Assembly: GCA_916613615.1 (NCBI GenBank)
Contig: OU744724.1
Coordinates: 57,798,898 to 57,862,897 of the forward strand
DNA: 64,000 nucleotides
Source: Steromphala cineraria
Lineage: Eukaryota; Mollusca; Gastropoda; Trochida; Trochidae
Reading direction: 5' to 3'
Positions 24,600 through 34,335 of this stretch are shown in pieces. A program made the position numbers and the translations under genes. The first letter of the stretch is position 1. The number at the start of each line of letters is the position of its first letter. A model generated the notes under the pieces. That model did not search any database. It was not told where the DNA came from and saw only the letters and a program-made list of their open reading frames with translations.

Positions 24600-25885
24600 A
24601 TATTGGGCATTTTCTTGTGACCTTGACGTTTGACACTCAAGGTCAAGCAATCAAAGAATACATTTCATTGAAAATAACATTAATGTATCGAATAAAAGTG
24701 TTTAAAGTTAAAATAATCCATTTTCTCAATATTTGTTGACCTTGCTGTGACCTTGACCTTTGACAGTTCGTACCCAAAACCTTTCCAAAATTTTGTACTT
24801 CTAGAGAGATAATATATACAAAATTTAAACTTCATAGCGCAAAAACTTTTCAAGTTAACGCGTTTACAAGGAATGTTTTTGTGATTTTATAGCTCATGAC
24901 CTTTTTACTTTGACCTTGAAAGTGAACATGTCATTTTAAGTCCCCAGAGGTGTAAACAATTATACATGTTTATGAGTTCTGAAAAGCTTAACGGGATTAA
25001 GTTATATCCAAATTAGTTGCACATTGTAATAACACAAATCTCATGACCTTGACCTTTGACCTTCAAGGTTACCCAATCAATGAACACTCTTTATTGAGTA
25101 TAACAATCTTCTATTGATTAAAAGTGTTCATAGTTAAAATAAAGCATTTTCACAAAATCATGCTAAAGTCGTGACCTTGCTGTGACCTTGACCTTGAACA
25201 GATTGTAGGGAAAACCTTTTCAAAATTTTTTACTCTTCCAAGGATGATACATACCAAGTTAGAGCTCCATAGCATAAAAACTTTTCAAGTTATCGCGTTT
25301 ACAAGGAATTTTTTAGGGATTTTACAGCTCGTGACCTTGACCTTTGACCTTGAAAGTGAACATGTCATTCTAAGTCCCCAGAGGTGTAAACACTTATACA
25401 TGTTTATGAGTTCTGAAAAGCTTAATGGGATAAAGTTATATCCAAATTAGTTGCACATTGTAATAACACAAATTTCATGACCTTGACCTTTGACCTTCAA
25501 GGTTACACAATCTATGAACACTTTTCATTGAGTATAACAATCATCTATTGATTAATAGTGTTCATAGTTAAAATAAAGCATTTTCGCAAAATCATGCTAA
25601 AGTCGTGACCTTGCTGTGACCTTGACCTTGAACAGATTGTAGCGAAAACCTTTTCAAATTTTTTTACTCTTCCAAGGATGATACATACCAAGTTAGAGCT
25701 TCATAGCACAAAAACTTTTCAAGTTATCGCGTTTACAAGGAATTTTTTAGTGATTTTATAGCTTGTGACCTTGACCTTTGACCTTGAAAGTGAACATGTC
25801 AAAGTCGTTCCCCCGAGGTATAAGCAGTAAGTTATGAATACAAGTTCTGGAAAGTTTAGTAGAAAAAAGTTATAGCCATTAGTAT
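24600..25885. repeat. ~430-bp internal units with TGACCTTTGACCT sites
   Basis: Three units inside the TIR element; equivalent positions (TCATGACCTTGACC at 25041 and 25475) are 434 bp apart, and a more diverged first unit starts near 24610. Perfect TGACCTTTGACCT lies at 25050-25062, 25338-25350, 25484-25496 and 25772-25784. This is the reverse complement of AGGTCA-A-AGGTCA, the DR1 nuclear-receptor site. Flanking text adds further TGACCTTGA (TCAAGGTCA) monomer sites. Confidence 0.88.
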
Positions 25886-25937
25886 GTGCACGGCGGACGC
25901 GGCGACGGCGGCGGCGGACGCGGCGGCGGCGGAAACT
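25885..25937. repeat. CGG-rich minisatellite
   Basis: Short GC-only patch of GGCGGACGCGGCGACGGCGG type units inside an otherwise AT-rich element. It gives the Arg-rich minus-strand frame at 25719-25943, which is an artefact. Confidence 0.85.
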
Positions 25938-25950
25938 GCACAAAACCTGA

Positions 25951-25980
25951 TAGCAGCCCCGTCCTTAGACGGGGCTGCTA
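25951..25980. other. Perfect GC-rich hairpin
   Basis: TAGCAGCCCCGTC, loop CTTA, GACGGGGCTGCTA: a 13-bp perfect stem with a 4-base loop. A related AGCAGCCCCGAAAC / GTTTCGCC text is at about 24542-24570 on the other side of the 430-bp units. The pairing suggests these mark the ends of an inner element nested in the TIR element. Confidence 0.75.
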
Positions 25981-26239
25981 AATATGCAGGCGGTGTCAGG
26001 TTTTGACCTACTTCGGTTACTGACCTGCGCAGTAAGAATGTTGCGTTTCAAGCCTTTCATTTTGCGCTGTCACTCGTTTAAAATGCGTCACTTTAATGTT
26101 GCTGTTTCGTTAATTTTCGATGTGTAAAGCTATATTTCGATGCTAAGTCGTGCATTTATGTGTAAGTTTCGCTGCTTTTCGGAGCGTTTCAATTTTTTCA
26201 TTGGTAGGCCTGTTTCTGTGATTGAAGTTTGTTCTTTTC

Positions 26240-26440
26240 CTAATATAGCACAGGATTGTAGTGGTTATCATGCTGCCCTCTCACGCAAGAAACCTGGATT
26301 AAAATTTCACTAGAGACACCAAACGTTTCTGACCTGGTTCCCATCCTTTCTTGTGTCGGGCAAGGCACTTCATCCACATTACACTAGCTGTCTAAGGACA
26401 TGGAAAAGACACCATATGATTATCGAAATAATTATTATCA
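26240..26440 (+). mobile_element. SINE-like family 2, copy 3
   Basis: Contains GTAGTGGTTATCATGCTGCC, a degenerate B-box region, GACCTGGTTCCCATCC and GGGCAAGGCACTTCATCCAC followed by ATTACACTAGCTGTC, matching the family at 21525. It lies only 28 bp beyond the right end of the TIR element. Confidence 0.65.
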
Positions 26441-26702
26441 TTATAGGTTTTGGACATGCTCGAAGTTTTCAGAAACACTTTAACACACTTAGACCATCCA
26501 GGTTTTCCAGTTTACATCGGTCAGGGACATGCACTTTGTTTTGTCAGCAAGTAAAGAATTAAACTGCTATAGCTTGTATGGCATGTTTAATAGAAGAAAA
26601 AATTTATGAAAAAATCTTATTCCTGTAAACAATTGTAGAAGTTTGAAGGTAAATTTAAGGTAGAGGTGGGAGTATCCTTTTCATACTCCAAGGGTGACAT
26701 TC

Positions 26703-26956
26703 CAATGCGTAATTCGTATTTAACACTTTACACTAAAATAGTAGAAGTTCATATATATTCATATAATGCGTACAGCTTGAGGCGCAACGCATAGTGCATG
26801 TTCTACACATGCTCACAAGAGTGTCTGAATCTGCAATATGCGCATACGCAGACCAAAAAAGGGCATTAATTTTCACATTACGCATTACGCATTATGAATA
26901 CATGGAATCATCTTCTACTATTTTAGTGCAAATTGTTGAATACGCATTACCCATTG
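26703..26956. mobile_element. MITE with ~45-bp terminal inverted repeats
   Basis: CAATGCGTAATTCGTATTTA, then CACTAAAATAGTAGAAG (26703-26747), faces CTTCTACTATTTTAGTG, then GAATACGCATTACCCATTG (26911-26956). Total length is 254 bp. No frame of interest; the 97-residue frame at 26794-27087 runs through it into ACGCAT repeats. Confidence 0.8.
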
Positions 26957-27090
26957 AACTTCAAATTGGGTACTCACGCCGCACTATATACGTAAGTTAC
27001 GCATACACGCATCACACAACACGCATTACACATCATGCAACACGCAACAGCCAGCACGCATCTTCGCACCATGCACGCACGAATTAACGC
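26957..27090. repeat. ACGCA-rich degenerate short repeat
   Basis: Irregular repeats of ACGCAT, ACGCATTACA, ACACGCAACA and GCACGCACGA. They extend the ACGCATTACGCAT text inside the neighbouring MITE, so they may have spread from it. Confidence 0.65.
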
Positions 27091-28041
27091 ACGTTAACGG
27101 TTAATCAAAGCTTTAATTGTTATAATTTTATTATTACTTTTGTAATATGTCAGCATAACATATAGATATGTTTATCATACAATGGATAGTGTTCTCGGCA
27201 TAATAAAGCCAACGGATATTTTCGATATTCGTTGGGCGTGGCTAAGGGTCATATACGGATACCGATGCAAATTTCAAAGGTCAAGGTCGGAACTTCTTTC
27301 GAAAATTCCGATGACGTCACAAGCGTTAACATTTTGAACGTCTTTAGTAACGGAGAGAGGCATTACAATTTGAATGATACATTGCATAAACATTCATCTA
27401 AGAAATAACAACAAAACTGTATGGGTCTTTAGCCATATGCATGACTTAGCAGTGCTAAAACACTGTCATCACGATTTGAATGAAACCGACCGAACAATTT
27501 TACTCACAGGTACCAAAGGCAGTTCAAGTCTCATGTTCAAACACGTCATTTACCAATCTTCGGTGTTCTTTACTTTAATATTGTTTAGTTTGGATTCGGA
27601 AATCCACAGACTATGATCTAGTTTAGCTCTCCGGCCATCAATGTTCGTTCAATCGCTCTCAACGCAAGCTGCCATTGTGAAGTAGGCGAAGGGAAGCAAC
27701 TCTTGCCCCTTGGTGAGATTGACTCGTCCTCTCGATGACGTAGGATTAAAGAACGTCAGTTCGATCCCACCAAAGACCATTTAAAATGTCTCTAATTTTT
27801 AAAGTCATCGTATTTTATAGATTTTTAAAATTTGAAAACTTTGAAGTCGTGACAAAATAACTCAAACGGCAATAAAAGGCATATATAAGGAGGAATTATA
27901 TTTTGTCAATTCACCGTCAGAGTCACTGCTCTATTCATTTGCATATATCAATGCGCGAATCTTAAAACAATTTCAACTATTAAAATAGTTTTATCAGGCA
28001 TTTTTATCGAATTAAATTTTAAAATGACATTGTATGATAAA
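27091..28041. other. Anonymous stretch with CRE and tRNA-like remnant
   Basis: Holds an imperfect hairpin CCAACGGATAT...ATATTCGTTGG (27209-27235), GGGCGTGGC beside it, AAAGGTCAAGGTC near 27277 and TGACGTCA at 27312-27319. A GTTCGATCCCACC word at 27759 is B-box-like, with a poor A-box match near 27712, so a decayed SINE head is possible. The 80-residue frame at 27374-27616 is not recognised. Confidence 0.4.
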
Positions 28042-28191
28042 GAAGTTATCATGCTCGTGTGTTTTGGGATCGTAAATATCCTGCATTAGGAATAAACACT
28101 ATGTATTTAGCTCGCCAAGGCTCGCAAAATACAATGTTTATTCCTAATGCAGGATATTTACGATCCCAAAACACACTCGCATGATAACCTC
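28042..28191. repeat. Foldback palindrome, ~66-bp near-perfect arms
   Basis: Arm GAAGTTATCATGCTCGTGTG, TTTTGGGATCGTAAATATCC, TGCATTAGGAATAAACACTA is repeated in reverse complement ending at 28191, with a loop of about 17 bases (AGCTCGCCAAGGCTCGC). Only a few mismatches are visible, making it the youngest-looking of the three long palindromes. The minus frame at 28049-28255 is a by-product. Confidence 0.92.
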
Positions 28192-29599
28192 TATATATTT
28201 GTATGTTCACTAAAGCTGTAACCTGTGGAAACAAATAGAGATCTTCAAAACCCAAGTTTATTAAAAAATTTCAATTGAAATAGTTTTCCTCTTTGAACCT
28301 TTTACAATTGGGATAACATAATCTTTTTGTCAAAACAAAATTCACTTAGATTTTTATATAGGGCAATTTAGTGCTATTTTCTGTTGACTTACGAACTGTG
28401 TAGGGATTTGACTCGGGAGAGACTTAACTCTTGGCGTGACCCCTGTTAAGTTTGACCCTTACTCACACCCCTACAAACACCATCAAAGCACTCAATTTCA
28501 GTTTAACGAACTCATTAGGAATAATTGACTTGTAAAATATTAAATATCAATATTAAAAATGGATTTCAGCTTTGCTGCTTGGTGCTGTAGGATGGGCTGA
28601 CTCAGATAATTTGATGTGATTTAATTTTTACAATTCAATATTTATATGCTTGATGAGCTAATGTAATAAATCTCATTTTCTTCACACCTGAGTACATTTG
28701 TTAAAAACAACAGATTATTGATGAATATTGATATTTTGTGGATCTTGTATAAGGCATTTTGTAGGATAAGTTAATTAAGATGCATTGACGTTATACGAAT
28801 AGTTACTTATAGTCATTCCCGTAATGAGTATTTTCAGTACTAAACATTTATATGCTATTAATTACAAGTTTGTCTTATACTTAATCAAACACACTTTAAT
28901 TACATATCTTGCGTATATATGAAACACATTTCGTTCATTCTGTAGATCTTTAAGTCTTATTCTCCCCTTCCCTGAATCGTTTACATATTGCCATCAATTA
29001 TATCCCTGTACATTTATTCTGTATATGTATTTTGTTTGATGAATGAGTTCCTTTTCTTATTTGGAAGATTATGATATCAATTTCTAAACAGTTCTTAGCA
29101 TTATAATTCATAATCAACTTGTAACATATTGTTTAGTTGATCTCTCTCCTGAAGAAGTCAAATATCAGAAATGAAATATTTGACAATTTTATTAGAGGTA
29201 TTCTTTTGTATAAGGCTCATTCAACTTCAAACAGAAGACATTCAAAATGGAACAACATGGAAGATAGACATTACCTGTCAGCAAGATCCTAAATTAACAT
29301 ACAAGCCTAAGCAAGTTTATAAGAAGACTTGAAGACTAAAATTAATTCTGAAAATGAAGAAAACTCAATATCTTTCATTTAATTTTTTTTTTTTAAATTT
29401 CAATTTATCGACCATTTTATTTCAGAGTCCAAGTGGTAATGTTAGGTGAGCATATCATTGCTATAATTGCAACAAAAGTTTTTGAAATTTAAACCGTTTA
29501 GTAACATTCAGATAGGCTAATGGTGTTCTCTTTTCTTTTTGTCTTTCTCCGTTAAATGAGTCACATATCAAGAATCAGCCATTTAGTGCCTTTACAAGT
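28192..29599. other. Anonymous AT-rich stretch
   Basis: Nothing recognised; contains a poly-T run near 29382-29394. Confidence 0.4.
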
Positions 29600-29812
29600 T
29601 CTTTTACATAACTCTACATTTATTTCCTTCAAGGTACTTTCCTCTATCACAAATGACTCATATGCTCCAATCAAAGGTCCGCTGATTATTCGTCTTTACA
29701 ATTCCGTAAACATTTTTCCACATTTATTTTCTCTGAAGTACTTTTCTCTATCCCAAATGACTCATATACTACGATCTAAGGATTCGCTGATTATACGCTT
29801 TACAAGTTAGCC
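29600..29812. repeat. 104-bp tandem dimer
   Basis: GACTCATATGCTCCAATCAA near 29655 recurs as GACTCATATACTACGATCTA at 29759. CACATTTATTTTCTC / CTACATTTATTTCCTTC and GCTGATTATTCG / GCTGATTATACG also recur in register. The 84-residue frame at 29556-29810 spans both copies and is not a gene. Confidence 0.85.
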
Positions 29813-30633
29813 ATAGATTTACTCGGTATTGAGTGTTCCGATCGTCTGATTGATGCGTGACTTAGATTCAGGATCCATAACCCCTGATGAAAAGGTCATC
29901 GGGATACTCGCATCACATTAATCAGCAAAGCCATGTAGACAATTGGCCTACAGATGTCTGGTTAAGACGCAATAGTTACATTCTATAGACATGGTTTTAT
30001 CGATGACTCACAAGTTAAATAGCGTCTCTTATCACATATGATTGAGTTTTGTTGTTAACTAATCAATGTCTCGTTAGCGAAAGTTGTGTTATTAACTGAT
30101 TTATAGCTACTTAACATACATCAGTCATCTCATATTTGTTGTTTGCATATTTCATCATTTTGTTGTATTCGCTGGAAAATATTATTTTTCGGTGCTTAGA
30201 CTATGGGAAGTCTTCAATTATGTAGTAGAAATGTTTGCAGGGTTTGGCAAAAGATATCCTATGTAATGAATCAAACATGATTGTGTTAACAAACGGATAA
30301 ATTGAACGGAAATCACAGGATGCTTTAAAAAAAATGTTATTTGTGTGAACTCGATAACTGTCAACATGAATTATGATTCATTTAAGTGCATAATTGGAAA
30401 ATTGAAAGAAACAGCCCTGAAAACATGCACATTTAATTGAAAATTGAACTAAAACGATATTGCTCTTGTAAGTGAAGTACATTTAATTAGAAAATTAAAA
30501 AGTTCAATGAAGTATAGATTGAAAGCTGAAACTGAAACTGTCAAAATTTATTGTTTAAAATGATAATTGGAATACATAAATCAATAAAGTAAGAAAATTA
30601 TAAAATGAATACACGAAACACATATATTGTATA
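29813..30633. other. Anonymous stretch with complex non-repetitive patch
   Basis: About 29820-30030 is compositionally more complex than its surroundings and unlike any repeat here (see findings). GAAAGCTGAAACTGAAACTG at 30521-30540 is an IRF/ISRE-like direct repeat. No open frame of note. Confidence 0.4.
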
Positions 30634-30768
30634 TTACTGTATTCGACCTAATAAGCACCCTGCTCCAATAAGTGCCATCATTCAATCGTCATTCACATCA
30701 CTTTCATAAGCGCCCATCCAAGTCAATGTTTTGAGCGGCCTGGGTACTTATTAGGTCAAATACGGTAT
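30634..30768. mobile_element. TA-flanked MITE, internally deleted copy
   Basis: TACTGTATTCGACCTAATAA at the left and CTTATTAGGTCAAATACGGT at the right match the ends of the 338-bp element at 18675-19012. TAAGCACCCTGCTCCA, the CATTCACATCAC / AAGCGCCCA text and CAAGTCAATG also match. About 200 bp of the middle is missing. Confidence 0.85.
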
Positions 30769-31792
30769 AAATCTTTATCCTCTGGTAAAGACTACCTTTT
30801 TTCTGCATATATTGCCTTTTGCTGTTTTTTTTTTTTTAACTTTCTGTCAACTTATTGTAATTTGTGTAAATTTGTTTAACAGAATGATTTGCACTTACTA
30901 ATTCAATAGTTTATGATCGTGTAAAGATATATTACCAGGACATCTCCATATTTCCTATAATATTTTTTGCTTTAATTATTGATTTGACTTTAATGTTACT
31001 GGTAAAAGTCTGTTCAAGTATGTGAAAAAAATTGACTTTTGAGACATACATTTCGCAGAATTACAGAATAATCTACATGATTGTAATGATGATATTTGAT
31101 CGCAGAATCATTGTTTGTTTATGAAAAAGTTCAATTTCCCCTCAATATTGACACTCCATGACAAATCTCATGAACATCAAGCAATTTTCATAAAATTATT
31201 CTGTAATAGAGTGACTTAAAAACTGCCAAAATATTAATTTGACTTAGGTGACACATTTTAGCTGAGAGGTTTTTGTTTGTTTGTTTTGACTGCTTCCAAA
31301 CTCGATCTAGTGGAAATGAGCATAACTTTGTAAATTTATCCTGTAAGATTCCTTCTTATGTAAATGTTATTTTTCATGGACTTGTTGATACTAGCTAGAG
31401 TAGTATATTTATAGCTGAAATTAGGATGAGTCATAATTAATGAAATAGCAATTATTAGGATAACATAATTGATTTTTAAAAGCGTCTTTTTATGCTTTAT
31501 GAAAAAAAAACAATTTACAGGATTGACACCTTTTGTCAAAGGAAATCATTGATATGTGTAACTTCTTTCTTAGTAAGATACAGGAACTTTTTAAGGTCAG
31601 ATACGGGGTTAAAAAGGAAGACTATATAAAATTAATGTCTCTTATGAATTGAATATTGCACAAGCAAAAAATCTATTTATAGGAATGACAATTTTTCTCA
31701 AAGGGAAGAATATGTTAACCGATTGCTAAGTAAGATATTTGGAACTTTTTAGGTCAGATATCAGGATAAAGGTAGACTCAATAACCAACCTT
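30769..31792. other. Anonymous AT-rich stretch
   Basis: Contains two diverged copies of the word AACTTTTTAAGGTCAGATA (near 31586 and 31743) followed by similar text, so a weak ~157-bp duplication. Nothing else recognised. Confidence 0.4.
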
Positions 31793-31981
31793 GACTAATA
31801 TTTAGTCTCAGAAGTATTTTTTTACAATATTGACAACATTTTAGACAATTCATATATTATAATAAAAATGGAGCCCAGAAGAAGCTTTAACTTCATGAGC
31901 GATCTAGACTTGCTATAATTTTTTAGACTGGGTTGGTCATCAATTATTTTTTTTTGCTTTAGGGTCTGGATGACAGACTAT
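31793..31981 (+). repeat. Dispersed 'AGTCTGG...' repeat, copy
   Basis: Starts TTGACTAATATTTAGTCTCA, runs through AATATTGACAACATTTTAGA, CTAGACTTGCT and AGACTGGGTTGGTC, and ends TTAGGGTCTGGATGACAGAC TAT. It aligns along its length with 38554-38760. Confidence 0.75.
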
Positions 31982-32711
31982 AACCAACCCATCCAACCCC
32001 TTCCTTAGACCCATACAGTACCTGTTTCCTAAGTGCTTAAACATGGCATCAAGATCAACAGACAAGACTGGCATCACCACTGCTATCAAATCAAAACATT
32101 CAATCAAGTCTGCAAATGGGAAAATAAAGAACCAATCAGATAGTTGATATGAGCTGTCTATCGTCTGATTGGTTGACTGATGGGTGCATGTGTTCTGAGC
32201 TATCGGCGACCATCTTGTAGTTAATGAATAAATACCTGCGCACACCTGATAGGTAAGGGTAAACCAAGGATGAAGTTCAAATCTTTATACTTTACCTTTA
32301 ATCCAAAGGATTCCTGAGATTAAGGAAGGAAAATAACACCAAGGAATAAATCAAATGGATGAAAACAGCTTTACACTTTTTTGACCTCATACTTTCGAGC
32401 AACAGAACACATGACATTTGTTCTCATTATTTAAGCCATAAATATGATTAATATAACTATTATGGCATATTCATTATCATAAATGATATTTATGTATTTT
32501 GATTGTTTGGAGATGCTCAGAATTGAATATATGTTGTCTTTGCATGGCATTAGATATATTGTAATGGCAACAAAAGTGAAAAGTTTTATAAATAAATCTC
32601 TTTAATGATAATATTGTTTTAAACACATAACAAATTAAATTGATGCATATATTATGTGACCAGGTGAGGTTTACAAGCATTCTTACTGGCTTCGGCCGGG
32701 GGGATATCACG
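31982..32711. other. Anonymous stretch
   Basis: Nothing recognised. The minus-strand 101-residue frame (31940-32245) begins in text with normal base composition but carries no known domain and runs into the dispersed repeat. Confidence 0.4.
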
Positions 32712-32776
32712 AATCATAGCCGAACAGGTAGAGTGTTTGACTCTCGATCCCGGAGGTCCTGGATTCAAAATTTTGC
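32712..32776 (+). repeat. tRNA-like SINE head or tRNA pseudogene
   Basis: CATAGCCGAACAGGTAGAGT matches an A-box context, followed by GTTTGACTCTCGATCCCGGA and GGTCCTGGATTCAAAATTT (decayed B box, GGATTCAAA). The anticodon-region text CTCTCGATC is seen in tRNA-derived SINEs. The T-stem is broken, so it is not a functional tRNA. Confidence 0.6.
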
Positions 32777-33161
32777 CAATCAGACATTTCACCTTCGATC
32801 CAAAACAGGGAAACACAAATATTTTATTCATAAATAAAATGATAAGTAAAATCTTTGTTGTCCCTTTAAAAAATAATAAAAGTGAATTAAGAAATGTTTA
32901 GAAACCGATAACTTCATTATGATAGAGAACAAACCTATTTTATGATCAAAATCCACAAAATTGTAATACATTTGTTTTGAACATGTCTAACTTATAGTTG
33001 ATATGACAAAAAATGTTTGGTTCAAGACTTTTTTCAGGAAATCAATTTTATTTGAATTTATCATCTTTAATCTATCAAAAGATGTCTAGTTTCTCACAAT
33101 ATACATTAAAAGCAGCGAGAAAATCAATCAATTTGAGAAACAATGTCTGACAACAAGACCT
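32777..33161. other. Anonymous AT-rich stretch
   Basis: Nothing recognised. Confidence 0.4.
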
Positions 33162-33263
33162 TTGCACAAAAAGACTTAACACTAAGGTTAACCTTAGCAT
33201 CATCTCTTATCATTTTGCTAGGGCTACCTTAGTGACTTAAGGTCACCTGAGTGTTTTGTGCAA
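33162..33263. repeat. 102-bp foldback element
   Basis: TTGCACAAAA at 33162 faces TTTTGTGCAA ending at 33263. Further inward ACTTAACACTAAGGTTAACC faces GGGCTACCTTAGTGACTTAA. A perfect 16-bp palindrome CTAAGGTTAACCTTAG (33182-33197) lies in the left arm. Confidence 0.75.
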
Positions 33264-34249
33264 CATGACCAAAAAGTCAATCATCAAACCACGTGATTGT
33301 AATAATTTCAAGAAAACATGAAGTTCATTTACTCTGTACAGCTTATTTTCAAAGACTATCAGCATTTTGTTTCTGTTCAGGATGGTTGATACTGTTGTGG
33401 CCCTGAACCAACACACCTTCTGGATTTAGTTTCTCTATTTATCTTCGTGCTAGAAGATGTAGAAAATTGTCTGTGAAAAGCAAATGTTTTGACAGAACAC
33501 AAACAAGAAGCATCATGATCAACAACTGCCCCATTTTGTGCTACAAGTTTGACTCGAGGCTGCAAAGGTCAAACACCTTCCATACTTGTCTTGGGTTCAT
33601 ATAATCTAACTTTCAAACACTACCTTGATGTTTATTGGTGGAATTGGTCTAGTTTCTTTGTAAAGGAAAGACAAATTAGGAAGATATAGAGAAACTAAAT
33701 TAAAATTTAGACTAAGAAATATTTGAATTACTTACTGTACCTTCATTTATGTTATGTTATTTTTGTAGGTTTTTCAATTTCATATATGTATTCAGTTAAT
33801 TTGGAATTGCAGAATAAATTGTATAAAGGCTCTTATGTAATACACAGTCATGAAGCAGAAGAGAAACTGTTTCTGTCATCTTTGATATCATACATGATAA
33901 TGTTTTTCTCTAAAACTTTGTTTCTCTGAAATATGAGGATTTTGGTTTTAGTCAGTTGTTGGAATGTACAATTTCTCTTTCATTTATTAATTCTTAAATG
34001 ACAAACACTTATCAAGAAAATGTTTTGAATTTTTCTGATATGATATTTTATATATAGATATTATTGAAATGATATCATTGTGTCCTAAGCATTTCTTCAT
34101 ATTATTGTATCATATTATATATTATTAATACAATATTTAATCTTATAATCACAACAGGGAATTGATGAGATTGGGGTTAATGCTTACTCCATAGAGGTTA
34201 TTGCTACTGATACTGATAAGAAGAGATATGGAGATAATGAACAGCCCTG
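33264..34249. other. Anonymous stretch
   Basis: The minus-strand 62-residue frame at 33377-33565 lies in DNA with normal base composition but has no recognisable domain. The rest is AT-rich with nothing recognised. Confidence 0.35.
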
Positions 34250-34335
34250 CATAACCCCTCTTTTTTTTGGACCCCCCTCCCCTTTTGGGTCCCCCTCCCT
34301 GTCTTGGTTTCGCCAACCACACAACAGATGTTCCA
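34250..34335. repeat. Pyrimidine/GC-rich repeat fragment
   Basis: GGACCCCCCTCCCCTTTTGG, then GTCCCCCTCCC. It resembles the fuller GGTCTGGACCCCCCTC element at 42920-43080 and is probably a fragment of that family. Confidence 0.45.

Larger units (their letters stand above)
24158..26212. mobile_element. 2.05-kb element with long terminal inverted repeats
   Basis: Starts CAGGCCTACCAAAGAAAAAA and ends TTTTTTCATTGGTAGGCCTG. The inverted repeats (24158-24335 and about 26040-26212) stay alignable for ~175 bp, with shared blocks such as TTGAAACGCTCCGAAAAGCA, ACACATAAATGCACGACTTA and CAGCGCAAAATGAAAG, at roughly 85% identity. TTTCT precedes the left end (24153-24157) and follows the right end (26213-26217), giving a 5-bp target duplication. 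There is no transposase frame, so it is non-autonomous. The interior is an array of ~430-bp units, a CGG-rich patch and a GC hairpin. The superfamily is not identified. Confidence 0.85.

Noticed and set aside
25719..25943. Arg-rich minus-strand frame
   Set aside because: Its start is a translation of the CGG-rich minisatellite and the rest runs into the 430-bp transposon units.
27700..27772. tRNA gene or clear SINE head around GTTCGATCCCACC
   Set aside because: The B-box-like word is good, but the A-box match is poor and I could not fold a cloverleaf. Kept only as a remark.
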